A stretch of 64,000 nucleotides of DNA from Paramecium sonneborni (taxonomy: Eukaryota > Ciliophora > Oligohymenophorea > Peniculida > Parameciidae): the NCBI GenBank assembly GCA_905182985.1, contig CAJJDN010000097.1:187090-251089 (forward strand). The letters are read 5' to 3'. Positions within the stretch are counted from its first letter, which is position 1, and each line of letters starts with the position of its first letter. A program made the position numbers and the translations under genes. The notes under the pieces were generated by a model that saw only the letters and a program-made list of their open reading frames with translations, was not told where the DNA came from and did no database searches. This document shows, piece after piece, positions 36,378 to 49,130 of this stretch.

Positions 36378-38215
36378 TCATTTTGCAAGCATCAATTATT
36401 GACACTATTATCTTTTATTATTTAATTTATCCTATCCAATAGATTCCATATCAAATAACTTTGGTTATAAACATGGCTTCCCAATCACTTATTATATTTA
36501 TTTTTGAACTCCTTTTTTCACTCTCAAAATTGGAGGTTCCGATTATTATCTTGGTTATATTTTTACACTAGATAATTTGCTTACTTTCGCACTAACTTAT
36601 TCATCTTCACCATGAACATTAATGCTTTCAGGTCTTGGCATATTTTAAAGTTTTGGTAAATTATTTGCAGGAGTATTAGGTTTAAATGGAGCTCTTACTA
36701 TATTAGTTTTTGTCTATATTTATTATTAAGGTGTTTAAGTCTCTTTTAAATCTTTCTTTTAATTTCTCTTAATATCTATATAAATTTTATTATATTATAC
36801 TTGTCCCTGTCCAACTATCTTATAATGATGATGCAAATTCTATGTATTTGTCATATTTTTAACCATCTTCCAAAGGATATATCTTAACATAATCTCCTAA
36901 ATGTGCATTCTCATATTCATCTCTCTATTTCTCCCATTATTTCATTTGAGATACCTTCTCTTCCAATGTCAATTTCACCTTCTTACCTGTCAATACTCTT
37001 TATTATAAAGATTCCTTTCTTGATGCTATTATTTATTCTTTTGCTTTCAAACTAACATTCATTAATTTCAATGTATCTCTTATCAAATTTTTCTTTATCA
37101 AACAATCAAGAGGAGTATCTGTTGTAAAACTTGGAGTATGATTTACTTCCAATAATATAGGTTACATTTTATGATTCAAAAATATATCAAAACCCAATAT
37201 TTCAAAACACATATTATTTGCATAATTATCAGGTTAACAAGATCTATAATGATGACTCAATATTGGTTAAACTGTACAAAAAGTTTTTATAAATAATTCA
37301 TACATCTCTTACCAAAGTTTCTTTATATCATGTCCTTCTTATTCTAATTTACTAAATACAGCCTTAATAGATCTCTTATGTCCAATATCCATTCTACTAG
37401 CATCTTTATTAAATACAAAATTTGGATTCTCTTTATTAATAGCATAATTAGTTAGATGCATACACATATCTTCTAAATTTGATGAATTAGGAGGAACATA
37501 TAGTTCAGTGGCAAATCTAACTAAACCATCTTAGTAAACATATATTCTCATGGGATCAGTTCCAGCCAGTAAGACATAAACTCTGAGATCAAATTTTAAT
37601 CCTTCAATTAAAAAAGGTCTATGCATATATCTCTAAGCAACATAATGATCATTTGGATTAATATCATTAATATTACGAGTGAGGAATATACCTCTTCCTT
37701 GACAACTTGCTTCTGGTTTAACTATAAAAGTTCTAGCTTTTCCTTTAACAAATTAGTTTTTAAAGTCTCCATATTCAGCAGGTAATAACCATGTTTATGG
37801 AAAGAACTTATATTCTTCTGAGAATTGTTTACGCATCTTCATTAGATTTCTTCCTAGATGATTCTTTCGAGCAAGTGAATACATTCCAGGGAAATGATTA
37901 ATTTTTTGGTATGCTATGAGATTTATTTATAAAAATACGTTGCATTTTTCCGAGAGTCTCAGGTTAAACAGCAGCATCTGTCCAAAACATATCCCAATTG
38001 TTTGTATCAAGGTCATATTATAGAATCCATTTAAATAACTTTTTACCAACAAACTTCACAACATCATATTAAGTATCTAAAATGATAGGAACAACTTAAA
38101 AACCTGATACATTCATTATTAATGTTGTCTTCTTCTTTGGATTGTCTTCATTTTCACTTCCACTATCTTCAAATTCACCATTAAAGTGTGGTTCTTTTGC
38201 TTATTATTATTTCAT
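36378..38215 (-). CDS. Tubulin tyrosine ligase-like glutamylase (TTLL)
   Basis: ATG 38215 ([20 protein letters not shown]) and two 25-nt introns give about 595 residues. TTL-domain motifs: [44 protein letters not shown] (ATP-binding lysine), [38 protein letters not shown] and [10 protein letters not shown] (metal-binding Glu and Asn). These match TTLL6/TTLL13-type polyglutamylases, which add glutamate chains to tubulin tails in cilia. The C-terminal ~130 residues are basic and Gln-rich, consistent with a microtubule-binding extension. Divergent from the Rab gene with 10 bases between starts. Confidence 0.94.
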
Positions 38216-38225
38216 ATTAATATAA

Positions 38226-38985
<760 letters not shown>

Positions 38986-39010
38986 ATCTAAATTAAATTA
39001 TACAATTTTC

Positions 39011-40362
39011 TCATTTTAAACGATTACATGCATCTTAAATAGTTTCTGTTGTCTTACAAAATGCCCATCTTACAAATCTTGAACCTAATTCTTTATTTTC
39101 GAAATAAGGAGAACAAGGAATACAAACTACTCCAATTTCATTAGCCATATAATATGCAAATGCAAAATCTTTTGTAAGTTAATGACCATCTTAATCATCT
39201 TTATAATATTTTTCTGGTATTTCTACATTACTAATATCAGTAACTAAAAAATATCCTCCTTAAGGAACCCAACAATGTAAATTTAATCTACTTTCTAGTA
39301 AACCTTTTAATAACATAGTTGATTATTCTTCATATAAATCTCTAATTTCTGTAAAGTATTAACCATCCATAGTTTATTCTAAACATTTTGCAGTAGCTGT
39401 TTATAATACTGGATTTAAACAAAAATTATGATATGTTTATGCAGATTTTATACCTTTAATATATTTCTCATCTCCTACAGCAAATCCTACTCTTAATCCT
39501 GTTGCTGAAAACATTTTACCTGCACTTGTTACACAAACAGTCTTAGATTTTAATTTTGGATGACTAATACATCTAGGATATTTAAAAGGTTAATAACCAC
39601 CAAAAACAACATGATGGTATGCAGCATCTTCACATACAATTATTTATGGATGTTTTTCTAATATTTCAGCTAATCTATCTAATTCTTCATTTGAAAATAC
39701 TCTATAATTATATATAATGATTACTTTCCAATTGGATTTTATGGTGAATTTATTATTATCATTTTAGTTTTTTAATTTATTTTCTATTCAAGATAATCAT
39801 AATCAACTATCCATTCATCCTCTTTTGAAAAGTGTATTTTACCATTTTCGAATCTTTTCAATATACTTTCTTTACTATTTAATTAAGCAGGTCTTAATGG
39901 AATTCCAACATGTTTAGCTCCTTAAAATTCAATTAATGGTCTATAAAAATCTTTTATATATATATATTGTTTATTATACCAAAAGCAGGGTCTAAACAAA
40001 TTACTTCATCATTAGGATTTAATAATGCTTAAAACACACATGCTAAAACAGATTATGCACCAGAACTTGCCATTATTTCTTTTCCTACATCTACTTTGAT
40101 TCCCATATGTTTTTCAAAAAACTCAGATGTTACTTTCAATAGTTTTGGATGACCAGCTGTTAATGTATATTATAAACTCTCAGTTAATGCTTCCTCTGCT
40201 ATAGCTTATCTTAAAAATTATGGAGGTGGAAAATTTGGAAAACCTTATCCCATATTTACACATGAATTCTTCACAGCCAATTATGTAAATTTTGCATACA
40301 TTTACAATTAAAGATAAGGTGTCATACGATCAGCAATTATATTATCTTACATTCTTTAAAAA
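39011..40362 (-). CDS. Class I/II PLP aminotransferase, kynurenine aminotransferase-like
   Basis: ATG 40362 (MQDNIIADRMTPYLQLQMYA) and at least two introns (29 and 23 nt) give about 430 residues. Landmarks: NMGQGFPNFPPPQF, ASSGAQSVLACVFQALLNP, DEVICLDPAF, CEDAAYHHVVFG (the usual catalytic Asp-x-x-Tyr becomes Asp-x-x-x-His/Tyr) and SAGKMFSATGLRVGF with the PLP-binding lysine. HNFCLNPVLQTA and QGGYFLVTDIS follow. This matches KAT/glutamine transaminase K (cysteine-S-conjugate beta-lyase). NSPxNPIGK carries Gln where the family usually has His. My exon lengths leave one base unaccounted for, so one splice is still wrong. Confidence 0.9.
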
Positions 40363-40505
40363 ATAATTGATTATAATATAATATTAATTTCTTTTAATAC
40401 TTTCTATTTTTACATTCAATTTATGTAGTAATCGATATCATCATTATTAATATATATTAAATAAATAATAGATTATTATTTTTTATTTGTATTAAATCAA
40501 ATTAC

Positions 40506-41087
40506 TCATTATAATTCACCGCAATCATATATAACAACCTTCTTTTAAGGTCTTCCTTATTAATTTCCACAATATTCAATTGCATTTACAACTTCCAATC
40601 CAGAAGCAACCTTTCCAAATACAGTGTGTTTTCCATTCAACCAAGGACATGGAACAGTTGTGATAAAAAATTAAGATCCATTTGTATTTGGACCTGCATT
40701 AGCCATTGATAAGAGTCCTGGAGTACTATGTTTTAATGTGAAATTTTCATCTGGGAATGTTCTTCCATAAATTGATTCTCCTCCAGTGCCATTATGATTG
40801 GTAAAATCTCCACCTTGACACATAAATGCAGGAATTATTCTGTGGAATGATGATCCTTTATAGTGAAGTGTTTTTCCAGATATCTTAGATACAGTATCAC
40901 CAATGCACAGTTTTCTAAAATTTTCTGCTGTCTTAGGTACGGCATCTGCAAATAACTTATTCTTTAATATTCAATTTACTTCAAAGATAATTCTACCACT
41001 TGGAGCATTATTTATGGAAATATCAAAGAATACCTTTGGATTTTTAGTTGTGGCAGAAAATGAAAATCTAAATAATTTAGTATACAT
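40506..41087 (-). CDS. Cyclophilin-type peptidyl-prolyl isomerase
   Basis: ATG 41087 starts [20 protein letters not shown], a short basic Ser/Thr-rich leader that could be a mitochondrial presequence. A 24-nt intron then joins APSGRIIFE to [17 protein letters not shown]. The catalytic core is intact: [16 protein letters not shown] (Arg and Phe), [47 protein letters not shown] (Trp and His) and the end IYDCGEL. About 185 residues. It isomerises X-Pro bonds during protein folding. Single-domain cyclophilin A type with an extension. Confidence 0.95.
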
Positions 41088-41284
41088 TTTAATTATTACA
41101 AAAAATTTAAGATGATTTCATAATTTTTACTATTTAAATGCTGTTTCATCAAGTCATTATATTATAATCAGAAGAATTAATTAATATTAATAACCTTCAG
41201 ATTAATTTTTAAAGAAGTAGTAGCCTTTTAAACTAATCATAAATAAAATTAATTGATTAAATAAATTAATTATATAACAATATA

Positions 41285-42430
41285 ATGAAATTTTGTAAGA
41301 ATTAAAAACATCTTGGTTAACAACTTTTTGGATATTGCAAATTGATAAATTGTAATAGTAAGTTAAGAACATATTGTGATAAATGTAAATAGAATCATGA
41401 AGATCATCCATAAGATTTATATTAATTAGACAACATATAATCTATCTACTCTTCAAATTAATAGAATACTATGTAATTAGGTCTTTTTTATAAAGATTTA
41501 CAATAATTTATGATAGAAATCTAAAAAGTATTGTGCTAAATAGATTTGAATAATAATTAAAAAATGAATTATTAGAATCAAAATGTTTTGCTAGATCAAA
41601 TAAATTTAATGCTATAGACATAAAATGTTTTAAATTAAATTTTGCCGATATGCTATACCATTCGTAATGAATGGAATCAAGTTATATAAGAACTTAGTAA
41701 TTTGCATTGTATTTTATACTTTTATTAATTTAAGTTAATCAAAAGTCATTTTAAGAAATTTAATAACAAAATACTGAGATAAAGAAATAGAAAACAATAA
41801 AAAAATAGGAAACAAAATTCTAGTAATTAAGTGAAAAGCAAAATTAATTTTAAACAAAATAAAATTGGGAAAACCTTCAAATTCATTTTTCATAAGAATT
41901 TAAATATAAATGGATAAAAATCTTAAATGATGGATTGATGGCTTAAAATGAAGATGATCGTGGAATGGTTATATGTGATCCTATGCTTCCGAGGAAAGGA
42001 AAATATCAATTTGCATTTGGAATTTCTGAAAATGCATATTTGATATGGATTGGGATTTGCCATAAAGAAATAGTTATGCAAAGTAACTACACAACAGACT
42101 TTAAATCGGATAATGAAAAAGGAATAGGGTATTAAATTGTGTTTATTTAGAGTCTATCTTATAAACAATTACGGAGTGACTAATTCACATATTAATGCTG
42201 AGATAAATAACCTAACTAATTCTTTTTTCTTTGAACCCAATGATCTCATAGTAGTCTAAGTAGATATGGATTTTGGAATAATTATTTGGTAGAGTAAAAT
42301 ATCTAATAATTAATATGTAAATTACATTTTACTAAATTTTTAGTCAATGAAATTCGATAAAAATCAAGACGTTCATCCTTGTGCAGGAATTACTGCATTT
42401 TCTCCCATATAAATAATTGAGAATTTTTGA
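41285..42430 (+). CDS. B-box zinc finger protein with C-terminal SPRY-like domain
   Basis: ATG 41285 (MKFCKNQKHLGQQLFGYCKL) begins a B-box-like finger: Cys4, His9, Cys18, then Cys, Cys in YCDKCKQNHEDHPQ and two His. A coiled-coil region (KKQKTIKKQETKFQQLSEKQ) follows a 26-nt intron, and a C-terminal beta-rich domain (RGMVICDPMLPRKGKYQFAF, LIWIGICHK, DLIVVQVDMDFGIIIWQ, HPCAGITAFSPIQIIENF) looks like the SPRY domains common in Paramecium TRIM-like proteins. About 360 residues. There is no RING, so E3 ligase activity is not expected. The splice near 42140-42170 is uncertain. Confidence 0.7.
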
Positions 42431-42719
42431 AAGATTTTTGTATAAAATTTAATTGATTTATTGTATAGATTATCTTTTGAAAACAATTTTGAAATTGTTA
42501 ATAAATCTTATAAAATTTTAATGTTATAAAGTAATTTTAAATATTATCTAAAAAGAATTAAGAAATAAGTTTCAAATGATAAGTTTGAATATATATAGAA
42601 TATACCCTTAAATTTTAATTAAAAAAGGAGTGGGTGTAAAAAAAATGTAATAATCATAACAAAATGAAAACAAAGAAAAAATAAAATCACATATATTTCT
42701 ATAAAGAGAAAAATGAGGA

Positions 42720-43380
42720 AATAAAAGTAGAAAAGTAAAAAATATTATTGAGTGATATTATACTAGAGTTTGAATAAAAATTTTGATAGATTTTTGATTT
42801 TGCCAAAAAGAATTGAAGGAATCTGAAGAAAGTTATTAATAAGAGGGTTGATGAATTAGGAAATAAGAGATCAGTGAGAAGTAAAATTTGTAAATATTTT
42901 AATAAAGTATTTTAATGTATTAATATGATGAAAAATATTTTGATAGAATATTATTTATAATTAATGAATATGATATAAGAGTATAAATAATTGAATAATA
43001 TTGGTTAAATTATCTAAAAATTATAAAATAAATTTATGTGTATAAATTGGATAGAGATAAAAGTAAAAATAATGATAAATTTTTGAATAATAAAAAGGGA
43101 TAATATAATATAATAGTGAATAATGGGGAATTTCTGTAAGGGTAAAAAAGTAAAGAAAAGTTTGAGTGAAGTAAAATTCAGTTATAAATTGAATATGTTG
43201 ATATATAGATAGGTTGATTTGAATAAGAATAGTGGAAAAGATATTTTGAAATAAGTAGAATAATAATGGATAAGGAAGTGTTTTTTGAGTGTTATTAAGT
43301 TTTTGAATATTTTAGTTGGTAATGAAAATATATTATTGATTTCAATGAAAACATAGTGAGTTAATTATTTAATAAAATGA
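42720..43380. other. C-depleted, strand-asymmetric non-coding tract
   Basis: From 42841 to 43380 (540 bases) I count 6 C against about 95 G on the plus strand, in otherwise A/T sequence. The skew begins near 42720, downstream of the B-box gene, and ends abruptly at about 43380, where normal C content returns. Neither strand gives a plausible protein: the plus strand has many TGA and the minus strand only low-complexity Phe/Leu/Ile/Tyr. Nothing else in the window has such asymmetry over this length. Confidence 0.75.
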
Positions 43381-43769
43381 AAGCACCCACTCATAGGTGC
43401 CTGTTATCAAGTTTAATAGAGAGTAATGAAAAGACTACACGTTAAGCGAAAACACATGAATCTTTTGAGAGATTAAAGTATTCTTAACCGTAAACTGCAA
43501 CTCCTAAGACTTAAATGACTAACAGGAAAAGCAAATAGATGAGTTTAGTTTAAGTTTAGCAACTAATTTAATAGCCACTTTTGAGAAAGAATCATACAGC
43601 ATTATCTGAAGTACCATATACTTGGAACACAAGTAGAAGTACAGAAAAGACAGTGGACTTACTTGGTATGCCTTAACACAAACGTGTAAAATGGTTAGAA
43701 AAATAAAAATCATTGCTAGCATAACAGCAACCAGTGACAGAGCGTATATAAACAAGTCGTATAAAATAA
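43381..43769. other. GC-richer non-coding block, candidate RNA gene or regulatory region
   Basis: About 34% G+C by a rough count, clearly above the surrounding sequence, with abrupt edges. It holds potential stems such as CACCCACTCATAGGTG at 43386-43401. The only long frame is on the minus strand, lacks an ATG start and overlaps the start of the ankyrin gene, so I do not call it coding. I could not match it to tRNA, U-snRNA, SRP, RNase P or telomerase RNA. It may be an unassigned non-coding RNA or an extended promoter for the gene at 43770. Confidence 0.4.
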
Positions 43770-45112
43770 ATGGCAACTGCTGCTAATTATAACAATTTTT
43801 TAAAGAAATTCAATGGTGAATAAATGATGATATTAGATAAGATAAAAAAAGGTGTAGTAATTTAAAAAGTACAAAATGAAGTATAAGAAAATAAAGAAAG
43901 GTAGTTCATTTATAAGTAGCCATTACGTATAATTAAAGGTATGAGTGAACATATGCTCAGAATGAAGAGTATAACTAGATAACATGAATCATAACCTTCA
44001 CATCCTAGAAGACTTTCAAATCCTCGTTTTTAATTAACTAATGCTAATAGACTTCGCTTTTCTAAATATTATTAAGATGATAGTTTGAAAGTGTTAAAAT
44101 CATAAAAAAGAGATCCTAATCAAATTTTTAAAGAATTACATATAGAAGATATCTAATATACTGATTTAGATAGAGCATAGAATCATCCTATTAATATTGC
44201 TTTATTCAATATGTTAAAAGATGAAGAAATTATACTAAGTAAATTTTATTGTTTAATTCAGAGTAATAATAACTAGAAGAAGCAGAAAAATATACTGCTT
44301 TAGAATTAATTAAATAGAGGTAAGAAATTGAAAAATTTGATGAACTCACTAGACAAGAATATCATAGAAAATGTTATGTAGATTATAAATCCAAAAATAT
44401 AAGTTCTAAATATAATTACAACTAATTACATTTAGATGAATCTTTATTAGAAATATTTCCTAAAAGTGATGCTGCAAATCCACTATAATTTAAAAAATTA
44501 AGAAGATAAAAAATATTAAATATGATTAAGATGTTTTTATTTAGATTGCATGAATTAAATCTAAATCTTGAAGATCTTATATAAAATAGAGTTTATCCTC
44601 TTGTTGCTTATAGTAATGACAGAGCAAAATTGTTTTTCGATTTAGTCAAATCTAATAAGATTGAACTAACACATAGAGAGTTACAAGAAAATAAATATTT
44701 AGTATATGAATATGATTCATCAAAATTAACTCCTCTTCATCATGCAGTCATACGTAATCATGTAGAAATGGTAGAATTACTTTTGGAATACCATGCAGAT
44801 GTTAATCGTCGTGATATTGTACTTATTCTACTATAATCTAGCTTGGAAGAACTCCTCTCTTCTTTGGAATCCGTTCTGGCCATAATGATTGTGTATAATA
44901 ACTACTTTATCATTAAGCAATTCCTTGGTCTAATAAAAAGAATTAATATGACCTTTATTTAGATATGCTCAATGATAAAGTTAGAGATTAATATCGTAAG
45001 GCAAAAAATGTAATGTTCTTAATTATTGAAGTACCATTTATAAATGCAAATGATGTCTTATACAAAAAGAGCTGCTTTCTGGATGGAACGAAGATATTAT
45101 TTTACTTAATGA
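43770..45112 (+). CDS. Ankyrin-repeat protein
   Basis: ATG 43770 (MATAANYNNFLKKFNGEQMM) and introns of 23, 23 and 22 nt give about 420 residues. A basic Gln/Arg-rich N-terminal half precedes ankyrin repeats near the C-terminus: KLTPLHHAVIRNHVEMVELL, LEYHADVNRRDI, and LGRTPLFFGIRSGHNDCVQQ-LLYH. At least two repeats are clear and a preceding degenerate one (NDRAKLFFDLVKSNKIEL) is likely. The tail after the last intron (YHLQMQMMSYTKRAAFWMER) is basic. It is probably a protein-protein interaction scaffold; the partner is unknown. Confidence 0.8.
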
Positions 45113-45387
45113 ATAATATAAATATATAATTTATATATCTTAAAATTTCGAAAATTCTAAGATAGGCTTATAAGCAAAGTAAGACAATTTATATATTTAT
45201 GAATAAACTTTATATTTTCTAAGCTTTTACTTTTTTAAAAGATATTATTTATAAATTTGAAAATTATATTAATAGAAAAACTTAGAAATGATATAAATTA
45301 TTTAGAAATGATATATTTTATTAGAAATGAAATAAATTATTAGAAATTAAATAAAAAATAGAATGAAATGCTAAAACTAAAACACAA

Positions 45388-48300
45388 TCAATGTTTTTTT
45401 TTTTACCTTATTTTCTTATCATGTCTTTACTAGATTTCCATTTTTTCTTTTCTATCTTAAGCTAGATTTAAATCACCAGTTTTTAAAGCAATTAAGTCTT
45501 CTCTATAGTTGCTATCAGATGCTAAAGGATAATCCTCATATTTTAATTTATAAGGGAAATGTTTAAACCAATTCAATACCTCGACTCCATCTATAAACAT
45601 TCCATAAGTCCATCTGCCACTAATATTAGATAGTTTATCTTATGAAGGTAAAGATTTAATTCCTTAATATTTACGATATGTTTCTTAATAAAATTTATTA
45701 ACATCTTTAAGAGAACCTTTAATAATGTATCCTTCCATATAATCTTAAGGTGTATTCTTTTTACTAAACATTCCAGGGAAGGGTGTAATTACAATATCAC
45801 AGAATAATTTATTATCCAAATCAACTAACCAGCCTATTCCATTACAATAAAATTATCTATGTCCAATAGTCATACCTTAGATAACTCCAGGAATTATATT
45901 AAATATTATAGATGTTTTATTAGGGAATGTAACTTATAAATATCCATAATTTTATCCAGTAATTGAATTAGCACTAAAATTAGCTTAAGATTCTAAATGA
46001 CCAGTTAATTTAAAGTTTCTACCAATTACATATAATCCTAATACAGGTGGATGATGAGATATCTACTCACAATATAATAGATTGCCATTCATATATCCTT
46101 AAAATGTTTCTCCTAAAATTGGATTGAAAGGCTTTTCCAAATTTAAAAACATTATATTATAAGCAAGTGAAAATTGTGCCACTAATTTTATTTATTCAAG
46201 TGGATCTGATAATTCTCCTGCTCTCTCTAATAACCATAAGTATCCTAAACTATAACAAGCTCTCTCTAAATTTGATCTTTTTTCAAAAATATTTACAGGT
46301 AATGAAACACTAATTAAAGATTTACCCATTAATAAATTAGATCCTAGTTTTTTTAACATAAATGTTATAACTTCTTTTTAAATATCTAATTTCTTTTTAT
46401 TTATAAATCTTAAACCACCTTTTTCTTATATTTCCCAATCACTCTATAATATGACATTTTTATGTTCTGCAGTCTCTTTATAATATATATTATCTGGTTC
46501 CATTGGTATTAATCTATATTAATGTATGGCTGACCAATAGATTGCTCCAATATTTTTAGTTGCTAATTCTAATAATTATAAATAATCATTTTTATCTATT
46601 TACTCCAGTTCTTCATCAAGTACTATTTCGGATTTAAACTATTTACAATCCACATCAGATAAAGATGAATCCATCTAAACTTCTATTACTCTTTGGACTT
46701 ATTATTATTCTATATTTTAGACATTAATTGGTTCTTTTATTGCCTCTTCTACTATTGATGGTGTTGGAATCTTAAATTATTTCTGAATTAAATAACTATC
46801 TAAATTCTATAATTCAGAAACATAATGTAATGATAATTAGGCATCATTTGCATAACCTCCATTTCTAGTCTCTGTTTCCCATATAATCATTATTTATTGT
46901 TATTATTATGCAATTACAGCTATTATACTTAATTGTATTTATCCCTCAAATTGATAACCATTCTATTATTGATTATTTTAATATGATAAACTCTTATCTA
47001 CTATAAAAAAGTTATCTTAGTCTTTAAAAACATATCTTAAATATGTATAAGAACGTTTCAAATACAATAAACCATATTTCTTTCTCATCTCAGAAATTAT
47101 CATTGAATTACTATTTGGCATTATATCTAAAATTATTGTCTAATCTATTTATGTATTCCATTACTTCATTACATCTGGACACACTAAAGCTGAAACTATT
47201 GAAACTATGTTATCACTATTTATGTTCACAATTCCCTTTATTTTGTCTTATTATGTTTTATGTTACAACAATCTACTCATAATACAACATTAAAGCATAC
47301 CTTAATTTATTTTTAAAACTTATTAATTGATATTCTGAATCATCCATTAATCTATCAAGTAAAAATAATTCTTTTTTAAGTATTACATCTTTCAAAAGTG
47401 CTGGAACATTTGATATCTTTTATGATATTTTTGGTATGTCTTCTTTTACATTTTATACAGATATTATAGAAACTTGCTATTCTTTCTCTATTACTTATTG
47501 TTTCTAATCATTTGAATGTTTATAAGTATTCTCATTAACCTTTTTAGCCACTTATGATTAAGTCTTATGATGTGTCTTTATTGTTCCCTCGATCACATTT
47601 TATTGCTTAGATTATATTATTTCAGATCTCTTCTGAGGATATACATTTTATGAATTACTCAAATCCTCTGATTAACGTTAAAATATTTTCTATTGTCTTT
47701 TTATTAATAATAATATTATTATCATACTTCATCTTTTTTAATAAGTCATCATCAATAAAAGCACAGCATTACCTTAAATAATTAAACCATCTCTCTGCCT
47801 ATTAGAAATCTTCACAACCAAATAGAAATGTCTCTTTTCCACATACTTAAAAACAATATTTATTCTTCATTGCTTCACACCTTAATTAATCTATGAATTA
47901 TTATACCATTTTAATGAATAATCTGAAAGTAATAATTATTTATCTCTTTTCTTAGGATCATTACGAGATATACTCAATTTACGATCCATCATATTCAACT
48001 TTAATATTTTATTATTCCAAAACCAACCTGATTTTTTTTTCATCTCTAGACGTCCTTATACTTCATCTTCAAAATATATAAACGAACTCACTATCTCAAT
48101 ATACATTCGAAATTTCACAGGTATTGGAGGACTAATTAATTATTATATCTCTTCTTCCGATAACAACTCAGCTTTCCCCATTTTATGATTATCTATTGAT
48201 GCTTGTAAGATCTGCAATTTTTATAACACCTTCCCTGGCACTCTATCAGGATAGTCTAATTTAGTACATGCACACTACTTTGCGTAAATCTTTGTAACTT

Positions 48301-48448
48301 TCTTACACACTCTATATATTATTTTTGAACTTTCTCTTCCATTATATAATTATGAATAAATTAAACTAGCAAGAAATTCTATAAATTTAATTATTACATC
48401 AAGATTTTTATAAAAAGTATTCTTTATTTTTAATTTCATATTACTCAT
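45388..48448 (-). CDS. Oxysterol-binding protein (PH domain plus ORD)
   Basis: ATG 48448 (MSNMKLKIKNTFYKNLDVII) opens a roughly 980-residue protein. A helical N-terminal domain of about 110 residues is followed by a PH domain (GRLEMKKKSGWFWNNKILKL, YCFQVCGKETFLFGCEDF, AERWFNYLRQ), a Gln-rich linker of about 200 residues and a C-terminal sterol-binding domain: AYNIMFLNLEKPFNPILGET, the OSBP fingerprint EQISHHPP, NITGxNYGYLQVTFP-like strands and WTYGMFIDGVEVL. OSBP/ORP proteins exchange sterol for PI4P at membrane contact sites. A downstream ATG at 48181 is also in frame. One short splice in the linker (about 19 nt) is uncertain. Confidence 0.93.
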
Positions 48449-49130
48449 ATCTTCTCACAAATAACATTAGAATACACTTTTTAATTTAATTCTTATTTTC
48501 ATCATTCTCATACAAAAAACATATAAATTTTAAATTTAGAAATTTAGAAATTTATAATATTCTATATTATTTTTTTTATTCTAAAATCGTATTTTTAATA
48601 GTGAATAAATTAAATATTGATTAGATTTTCGATCTTTCAAAATGATATCCAAAATATTCAATTTAAATACTCATCAATTTCAAAACAACATTTTCATTGC
48701 TACAATAAACATTGTTACATTTATATATAGATGCTATTGCTTAATTTACAGATGTTATAAATAAATAAATGATATAAAAAAATCTATAATTAAATTATAA
48801 ATAAATTATATATACAATTTTTATAAAAATAGTATGCTGAAGATTTTAGTGCATTTCAATAATTCATGTAATGAGAGAAATTAAGTTTCAAGTTTTAAAT
48901 TAAGATTAATCCTGAACTTTTGACTGAATTAAAATTGCGAATTTGAATTTTTTGTTACTAAAATAATAATTAAAATATTGATGATGAATAATATTTTTAA
49001 AGCAAAGTAATAAAAAAAAAGGTGATGATAATTAAAATATATTCTTATAAATAATGAAATTCATTCAGGTTTAATGGGTCTAAAATAAGAAGGAACAAAT
49101 CTTCTAATACCAAATTTAAAATGAAAAGTT
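48449..49130. other. Intergenic, no gene seen
   Basis: About 680 AT-rich bases between the OSBP start and the broken gene at 49131. No coding frame or repeat recognised. Confidence 0.45.

Noticed and set aside
43342..43776. Minus-strand frame with hydrophobic stretches (VAVMLAMIFIFLTIL) open for about 145 codons in the ciliate code
   Set aside because: It has no ATG at its 5' end, overlaps the start of the well-supported ankyrin gene, its hydrophobic segments are not followed by recognisable family motifs, and its base composition suits a non-coding block.
49021..49080. Possible tRNA or snRNA genes in spacers
   Set aside because: I looked for B-box-like GGTTCRANNCC and for conserved U1, U2, U4 and U6 starts across the spacers and found no convincing match.
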